From contig NC_054885.1 in NCBI RefSeq assembly GCF_018320785.1, positions 9,167,421 through 9,231,420 of the forward strand: 64,000 nt of DNA, written 5' to 3'. Made by a program: the position numbers and the translations under genes. This DNA comes from Cheilinus undulatus. Lineage: Eukaryota > Chordata > Actinopteri > Labriformes > Labridae. Positions 57,401-64,000 of this stretch are shown one piece after another (within the stretch, counting starts at the first letter, position 1; each line of letters opens with the position of its first letter). The notes below the pieces were generated by a model that worked only from the letters and a program-made list of their open reading frames with translations, did not search any database and was not told the DNA's origin.

Positions 57401-59994
57401 CTGCAGAGAAAATAAAACACAAGATTGATTTTATACTGTAGCTGTTTCTGGAGCTGTTGCATGGATTTCTCAGCCCAAGTGAAAAGTTTATTATCAGGCC
57501 TTTCATAACCAGCCCTATTCTAAATAAAACACAAAATACTTGTGCCCTATAAAGACGATCAGCGCTCAGTGAAGAAGTCCCTAATCCACTACTATTTGCC
57601 TCCACAAGTCAACCGTGCGGACCCATGGGCAGTAAGAAACCCGCACTTTATCAGGGTTGTTAAGTGGGAACCCTTCTTCGTCAGTGTTTCGTCCAGTTAA
57701 TCCCACGACACCTCCAGAGGGCTGAACAGTGATCTCCAGCATCCCTGAGCCACCCCCCTCCATGCCGGCTCTCACCCTCCACCATGCCAACAGGGAGACA
57801 TCATCTTACCTATCTTCCCACATGGCTCACACAGCCTCAACAACAGGCCACCTTCAACAGACCCAGGCTCCGTACATGCAAGCTCCAGGTAGTGACGATG
57901 CTGATGCTACCTTCCTTATCACCACTCATGATTACAGTGCAACAATTATAGTACAAACCTTACCCATAAAAAAGAGGGGGAAATGAGACAGATTAGAGAG
58001 AGAGAAAGCGAGAGAGAGCGAGAGCGCGAGCGAGCGCAGCTTAGCAATAGAGTAGGGAAGGCAGAGCTGAGGGTGTGGTACCCTATTGTGGGTAAACACA
58101 CAACCCGGCCTGGTGTGGCTCTACCCCCCCCCCCACACACACACACACACACTCCCTCATTTTCATGAGGGAATACAGAGTAGAGGGAGGATTAAACAAA
58201 ACTAATGGATAGAGAAGTTAAGGGGTTTTGTCAAACCTTCATTTTTGCCCCAGCTGGCATTGCTCCTCCTCATCCAGATCCACTGGCTGGCCTGAGCTGC
58301 TTCAAACCCTCTACATCCCACTTTTACTGGAGGAGTCCTAACTTTCCATCCTCGCTGTTCAGCTTCTGCATATCTCAGCTTCTTCCTTTCATAGGTTTCC
58401 TCCACAGAATCCTCCCAGCCCCATCAGCTCTATAAAATAAACTACACACTGACTGGCAGACCACAGCACTATGTCAGGCCTAAGATTGGTGCAAACTATC
58501 TCCTGTGGTACAAAAGGTTTCCCTCCTAAATTTAACTGCATGTCCCAGTCCTTAGCATCCTAACTGGTGCCTACTTAAAAACCTGCCTCCTTTAACCTTC
58601 TCTCCTTCTCTAACAAACTGAACTATCCTTGTTCCCTGATTGTGTCCAGCATCCACCTGTCGCCTTCTGTTTTCAATTCCTGCTGCTAGACTTCTCAAAA
58701 CCCTGTCGTGTCTCCATGTATATCTACCTTGTGACAGACTTATCTTACATCCTGTCAAAATATGCCACAAGTTTGCTGTCTTGGAGCACAAAGGACATGA
58801 TGGATCCCCGTCAGCCCAGCACTGTTTGTTATGATGTGTTCAAATATCACTGAAAGATTTATTTTTTGTTGAGACGCTTCAGTAAATACAGTGTGAATAT
58901 GTGGTTATATTTGAGGGATATAAAATAGATGTGACAGACTGAATCATAGCTTCTTAACTCAAGCACTACTCAGCTAAGACCACTTGTAGTAAAAATTTGC
59001 CCTTATTTTGTTTTTCCACCAAACTACAGAAAGTATCAATAGTTGCATCGATAAGGACAGAGATCAGCACTTTGAATGTGCTGCACATAGAATTATAAGA
59101 ATAAAAAAGAACTTGACTATAACAACATTAAAAAAAATACAAAAACATAAAAATATACTTCAACTATTACAAAATGTTGTACTTAATTGTGATTAATCAC
59201 AGCGTAGTGATGCGATTAACTTGATTGATTTTTGTAATCGAGTAACAGCACTACAAAAAAGTGTAAAATGACACTTTCTGACAAAAATCTCTATGATAAT
59301 ACCAGAGGATTCAAATCTTTCTATTGTCATTATAAGCTGGAGCGTTTTTTTTAGGTTATTCTGGCTCTAAGTCATTTATTTACATACACAACTGCATATA
59401 AATCATGGATTTTTTAAGTTATTTAAAATTTTGTTATAAAACTTGTGAATCTTTAGACTATTTTTGATGTCAAATTGAAGAAAATCTAAGTTGTAAACTT
59501 AGAGTTACACGTAGTATAGGTTTCATCAGATCATAAAGCATTTAAAGTTTTATATAACTCTTCAGTTCTTCAAAATATGACCTAAATGTGGCTATTATTT
59601 ATGATTTCAGGTGTTAAGGGGTTAAAATAGTGCCTGTATTTGCCTGATAAGCATTTATTGGGATCCCCTGTTAGGTAAAAATCACCTCATTTCTTACATA
59701 CTGGTGCAACAATGTGCACCAAACAGTTATAGATAAAGACCAGGCAGAGAGTGAGGTTTACCAGCAGGTTTCAACACCTCACCTAGTCAGGAAAAATGCA
59801 TTATTTGACAAAAAAAGAAGGTTTAAACTACAATAAAAGTAGTTAATGACTCTGAGGTCTTCAGAATCATGTAAAATTTGATTTAAAAAAAATCAAAATT
59901 GTTACTAGTAGATGTAAACATAAGCCACTACAAGCCACTTCAGTGTTTTACACATTTTACACCCTAAGTAAGCATAAAGCACATGAAATCTCAC
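57401..59994 (-). other. intron of the minus-strand GIMAP gene
   Basis: 2594-bp phase-1 intron with GTGAG donor (59990-59994) and TCTGCAG acceptor. It contains a retroelement fragment (58200-58860), a GA-rich tract (57996-58038) and a C-run plus (CA)n microsatellite (58124-58151). 58870-59990 is AT-rich with no gene seen. Confidence 0.75.
58200..58860 (-). pseudogene. non-LTR-type retroelement pol C-terminal fragment
   Basis: Minus frames read, in order: LWHILTGCKISLSQGRYTWR (58.7 kb), DWDMQLNLGGKPFVPQEIVC with NLRPDIVLWSASQCVVYFIE (about 58.45-58.56 kb), then ERKKLRYAEAEQRGWKVRTP with VKVGCRGF. The C-x-GRYTWRH zinc-knuckle-like region and RPDIVLWS...VYFIEL order recalls the domain after reverse transcriptase in fish retroelement proteins. 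At least two frameshifts. Confidence 0.65.
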
Positions 59995-60007
59995 CAGTCT
60001 CATCCAT
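59995..60007 (-). CDS. GIMAP first coding exon (MDET-G)
   Basis: ATG GAT GAG ACT G, donor GTGAGATTTC. The phase matches the main exon at 57400, and position relative to the promoter matches the plus-strand exon at 1733-1751. Confidence 0.8.
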
Positions 60008-60180
60008 CTTCCACAGTCCTTTCTCCAGCAGATGATGTGTGATGTCCAGTTGGTTGCAGATATTCTGTTTGTTGTTAGAAAAGTTCATCATTTCACCTTT
60101 TTATATCAGTAAGCCCACAAAGTTCCCTCCCCTCAAACATGCCACCTGCTATCAGAATTGGTTCAGGGGAAAGGGCCTTG
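60008..60180 (-). promoter_or_regulatory. GIMAP promoter and 5' UTR (TATA box 60098-60105)
   Basis: TATAAAAA on the minus strand, about 90 bases before the ATG. Shares AGCAGGTG, CATGTTT, GGGGAGGGAACTT and TGATATAAAAAGGTGAAATG with the promoter at 1560-1732, in the same order. Confidence 0.78.
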
Positions 60181-60239
60181 GAGAGCCAACCAGTCAGGGC
60201 CCTGCAGCAGAACAATGATCCACCTGCCAGTCCACCTAT

Positions 60240-60350
60240 GAATGTGTCTAAAAAAGTAGGGGCTTTGGATTGGCCTGGCCAAAGTCTGGACTGAAATCTG
60301 ATTGAGATGCTGTGGCATGACCTTGGACAGGTTGTTCATGCTTCTTTACA
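60240..60350 (+). pseudogene. Tc1 transposase fragment
   Basis: Reads WPGQSLD-N-IEMLWHDLGQ-like with one or two breaks: the catalytic third-acid region (S-LNPIE-LW) of Tc1. Confidence 0.7.
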
Positions 60351-60589
60351 AACTCCCCCATCTTTGATTTCTGCACCTTTCATGTTTTTACAGCACCATG
60401 AAAGGGGCAAAATAACAGATATGCATTTTAAAATGCCACTGGTTACCAGCAGTAAGCGTCACTATGCAGAATCTGATGGTTAGATGTCACTAACATTCAC
60501 AGTTTTATACACTCTAACTCTAAAATTAAAAGTCTCATACTGAAATCAGAAACAGCCACCTTTATTTCCTTCTTCTGAGTAAGGCCGCC

Positions 60590-61500
60590 CATCAGGGGGG
60601 ATACAGGGGAGAGCTTCCTGGGGCCGAGCCAAATTGGGGGCCCACGGAGGTCAGGAAGATCATAGTCCATTGTAACGCTGAACAGCAATAATCTTATCTT
60701 ATTTTTTACTTGAATAATATCCACTCTTATCTGAGCAAAAACAGAATTTCTTTTCATTTATGCTGTAGTACAATATAGCTTTTCTTTCTTTTTTTTATAT
60801 ATATATATAAACCTCTTTGTCAAACAGGATTACCTTTTATGGTAATGTTAATATGTGGATGGGCACATAAATGAAACTATGAGGAAATTAATTCAGACTT
60901 TATAGCTAAGCCATGATGCGTCAGGAAATAAAGCTGAAGAAATGTATGACAATATTAAAGAGAAAATTATTCAATTACTGTGAAAAGTGGTAAAAAAAAA
61001 CAGGTTAAAGGTGTCAGAAATGGGCAAAAATGTAGTGAAAATGGGTCAAAATATGGCAAAATTGGTATAAAGCGGTAAAAATGGTTAACAGAAGCATTAA
61101 GGGGCAACAATGTGAAGTAAAAGTAATGAAAGGGGGGAAAAGTGATAAAATGGGTCAAAAAGGGAAATAAATGGGAAGAAAAGTGGTTAAAAAGTTGTGG
61201 AAATTGGTAGACGTAGCAAAATGGGTCAAAAAGTGGCATAAATTGGTTAACAGTTGCATAATTGGGCCAAAAAGTGGTTAAAAAGTGATCAAATGGGTCA
61301 AAAGTGGTTAAAATGTGTGAAAATTGCCCAAAACATATTGTCAAAAGTGCTTATGAGAAGCAAACCAGAGGCAAATAGTGGCAGTAAAATTGGTGAAAGG
61401 TGTTTTAAATTGGCAAACATGGGCAGAAAAATTTGATAAAAAGAGGTTTTAAAGGTGATGGAATAGGTCAAAAAGTGACAAGAATGGGACCAAGAAATGG
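60590..61500. repeat. hAT-family element remnant with A-rich array
   Basis: GGGGAGAGCTTCCTGGGGCC and CAAATTGGGGGCCCACGGAG match the interior of the hAT element at 4625-4680. The block recurring at 53590 and then an A-rich array (60970-61500) follow. A LINE tail (61505-62190) splits this array from 62280-62700. Confidence 0.7.
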
Positions 61501-61504
61501 TGAA

Positions 61505-62190
61505 ATTCAATTCAACTTTATTTATATAGCACATTTAAACAACCACGGTTGACCAAAGTGCTTCACAGTATTAAAGCAAAACATAAAACAAGAATAAATC
61601 ACTATTAAATACTAAAATTAATAAAAATAGAACATTATACAGTAATCGTAAAAGTAACAATAACATCTGAAACCTAAAATCTGTTGGAATAAAATAACCT
61701 CACCCTGAATTGAAAGCCATATAATAGATAATAATAATATAGGTGAGTTTTTAACAATGATTTAAAATGTTCTAGAGTTTGGGCAGATCTTACATGAAAG
61801 GGTAGGCTATTCCACAGTTTTGGGGCAGCTACTGCAAAAGCTTGGTCTCCTCTTGTTTTTAGCCTCGTTTTGGGCACATCCATGAGCAGCTGATTGGCAG
61901 ACTTGAGAGCTCTGACTGGGGTGTTAACATGAAGCAATTCACGTAAATATGTTGTTGCAAAACCATGAAGAGCTTTATAAGCTAATAGAAGAATCTTAAA
62001 TTCAATCCTGTTGTGGGCAGGAAGCCAATGCAGAGAGAGCAACACTAGAGTAATGTGGTCCCTCTTCTTTGTGCCTATTAGGAGGTGAGCAGCCGCATTT
62101 TGGACCAGCTGCAAGCGCTGGACTGAGGCGTGGTCCAAGCCCATATATAAAGAGTTACAATAGTCCAATCTAGAAGAAATAAAAGCACGA
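61505..62190 (-). mobile_element. 5'-truncated LINE (reverse transcriptase C-terminus and 3' end)
   Basis: A 164-codon minus frame (61674-62168) reads MDYCNSLYMGLDHASVQRLQ, LVQNAAAHLLIGTKKRDHIT and SLHWLPAHNRIEFKILLLAY with LWNSLPFHVRSAQTLEHFKS: the C-terminal end of fish CR1/L2-type LINE polymerases (clade not certain). It ends with ATAAATAAAGTTGAATTGAA, a short repeat tail. It is truncated upstream near 62190 and inserted in an A-rich array. The frame is still open, so the insertion is fairly young. Confidence 0.88.
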
Positions 62191-62279
62191 ATCAGTCTCT
62201 AGGTCTTTGAGAGGGCGATAGGGCTTTACTTTGGCAATTAGCCTGCATTAAGAAGCTGGACTTTACTACAGAAGAAATC

Positions 62280-62700
62280 TGCTTAAGAAAAAGGCCAAAA
62301 TTGTTTAAAGTGGCAGAAAAAGATTCAAAAGTGATGAAATGGGTCAAAAAATGTCATAAATAGGTTAATAGAGGCAGAAATGGGTAGAAAAGTGGTAAAA
62401 ATGAGTTTATAAAAAGTGGTGAAAGGGGTTCAAAAGTGATGAAATGGGTCAAAAGTACCATAAACGGATTGAAAGTCATCAAACAAAAATGAGTTAATTT
62501 TGCAATTACTCGTTGAAAGTGGAAAAGGGTTCAAAAGAAGCAAAAAGGACAGGAAGAGTGAGGAGAAGAGGTTAGAAATTGAGAAAATGGTTTAAAAGTG
62601 GCTACTATGGGCAGAAAAAATGATGAGAAGGAGCTGAAATTGTCTTAATTGGGGGAGAAATGATTAAATGTGACAAAATTGGTTTAAATGGGCAAAAATT
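62280..62700 (+). repeat. A-rich ~20-bp array, second part
   Basis: Continuation of the array interrupted by the LINE. Confidence 0.75.
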
Positions 62701-63795
62701 GTTTGCAGTTTGCAGTCTAGCAGTCAAATGGCCTCTCATTGTCTGTCTGGTGCTGAAATTCTCTTCCCTCTAAGGTTAATTTTTCTCTCGAAGTGTACAG
62801 CCCCAGACCAACCTACACAGTTTAGAGCCCACCCACCCACCATTGTCTCAAAAATCCCATAGAAACCACAGTAAACATGAATATTTGATGATAAATCAAT
62901 GTGTGGTTCAGTAATGAGCATCAGATCTGTTTCTCAGCTTTCACTTTAGAGCAACACATGCAGAAGAGGACGGTGATCCAGGAAAGACAAATCCACTGAG
63001 TTTGACCTCTACTTTGCGGACATTTTAGAATCACTTTGTAGCAGAGAAAGCATATAAAGATTCCCTTAATCCCATCAAAGAAGCAAAAACAAATCGACAA
63101 TCAGTCAGACTTAAACTCCCTGAGAGAGTCTAGATGATGCTGGATGGCTTAAAAGTTCTCACAAATGAATGAAAACAAAAGTGGTTCATACAAGTCTCAA
63201 AGAGTTTACACTACCTATTGAAAAAAACTCGGTTTATATCTGGACTAGAGTTCAGAAGGCATAAGGAAGAGTCCACGGTCAAGTGGGAGAAAGTTCTGTG
63301 GTCTGATGAGACCAAAACGGTGCTTTTTGGCCATCAGACAAGATTCCAAATACTGCACATCACCACAAACACACCATTTCCTCTGTGCATGGTGGTGGCA
63401 GCATCATGCTGTGGTGATGCTTCTTAGCAGTCGGCCCAGGATGGCTTGTGAAGGTAGAGGTTAAAATAAATGCAGTGAAATATAGGAAAAATCTTTTAAT
63501 TTCCAGTAAGAAAATAACCTGAAGCAGGCAAGCAAAAGTTGTGAAATGGTTTAAAGATGAGGATGTGGAGTGGCCAAGTCAAAGTCCAGACTTTTTTTGG
63601 GTGACAAAGCCAAATTATATTGACCATGTTGGATATATAAAACTCAAAAAGGATTAAACATCCAAATACTTTCTATCATGTTTCATTGTAATACAGTGTT
63701 TCCATATATTCAGTGAAACAGGCTAGATTTGGTTCAGTGTTAGAGTCTGTCATCTCTCAGCATAATGATAGTCGGGGGTTTGATCTCTAGCTCGC
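62700..63795. repeat. GIMAP 3' flank cassette with Tc1 fossil
   Basis: Same order as beside the other GIMAP genes: CCCACCCACCATTGTCTCAA, AGCAGAGAAAGCATATAAAG, plus-strand Tc1 fossil at 63230-63480 (WEKVLWSDETKTVLFG; GGTGGTGGCAGCATCATGCT), then TCTGTCATCTCTCAGCATAA and GGGGGTTTGATCTC next to the stop codon. 63480-63740 is the Tc1 remainder and flank. Confidence 0.78.
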
Positions 63796-63811
63796 ACAAA
63801 CATTGTGAATC

Positions 63812-64000
63812 TTAGGTGTATTTGTCTGCCACCTTAACCAGGATATCAAGGAACTCTATAAGGAAGGGAACCTTCCCCTCTAGGAACTTCATGCCTTCAT
63901 CGATGTATTTTGATGTATGCATTAGGGCCCACTTTTCAGAATCCTCTGCTGCTTGTGCCTCAGGCTGTTTCTTCAGCCCCTCTATGGCGGCCATAACTTT
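63812..64000 (-). CDS. GIMAP GTPase, 3' end of main exon (cut by window edge)
   Basis: Minus-strand frame open to the window edge, reading KVMAAIEGLKKQPEAQAAED and ending LDILVKVADKYT. It is nearly the C-terminus of the plus-strand copies (LEGKVPFL-EFLDILVKVA). Only the last ~62 codons are visible, so the G domain cannot be judged. Confidence 0.88.
   Translation of the reverse strand, partial: KVMAAIEGLKKQPEAQAAEDSEKWALMHTSKYIDEGMKFLEGKVPFLIEFLDILVKVADKYT

Noticed and set aside
57401..57605. Long N-terminal extension of the minus-strand GIMAP frame (MEANSSGLGTSS...)
   Set aside because: It crosses the TCTGCAG acceptor and is intronic read-through; the first exon at 59995-60007 with a TATA promoter is a better start.
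60770..60812. Possible second TATA-type promoter in a T/TA-rich tract
   Set aside because: It is a simple TTTTTT-(AT)n run inside repeat DNA with no exon following.

Overview
The window looks like nuclear DNA of a teleost fish. It has intron-bearing, TATA-driven GIMAP/AIG1 immune GTPase genes in a sea of fish-type repeats: Tc1/mariner fossils, hAT elements with 8-bp target duplications, a tRNA-derived SINE, LINE tails and minisatellites. No bacterial, organellar or viral gene organisation is seen. Most open frames are chance frames in low-complexity DNA. All calls come from reading the sequence; no search was run.

Layout. 1-4.97 kb: SINE, T-rich array, a GIMAP promoter with first coding exon (1733-1751), and small non-autonomous transposons. 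4974-20989 and 20990-37854: two tandem copies of a ~16-kb segment joined at a 3-bp microhomology. Each carries one GIMAP GTPase exon (6584-7350 and 22595-23361; two nucleotide differences noticed by eye). Only the first has the TATA promoter and first exon upstream. Each copy also holds A-rich/T-rich arrays, MITEs, a 42-bp minisatellite beside an unexplained promoter-like and exon-like module (more complete in copy 2), and a 69-bp minisatellite.

37.9-47 kb: an older duplication of a minus-strand GIMAP-like gene. The right copy is intact (exons 46451-46472 and 44069-44847, odd P-loop, hydrophobic C-terminus). The left copy is a pseudogene (40331-40352 and 38541-39006). A hAT element with BED-finger transposase remnants sits inside a Tc1 fossil between them. 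47-56 kb: repeats, including a roughly 1.5-2 kb inverted repeat around Tc1 remnants and a TA/TG microsatellite. 56.6-60.1 kb: a complete minus-strand GIMAP gene (exons 59995-60007 and 56622-57400) whose promoter resembles the one at 1.6 kb. 60.2-64 kb: repeats, a LINE tail, and the 3' end of another minus-strand GIMAP exon cut by the window edge.

Together this is part of an expanding GIMAP cluster, with left genes on plus and right genes on minus. GIMAP proteins are septin/Toc-like GTPases linked in vertebrates to lymphocyte survival and intracellular defence. The repeats record how the cluster grew: Tc1 fossils and a shared 3' flank travel with the GTPase exon, and duplication breakpoints lie in repeat DNA.
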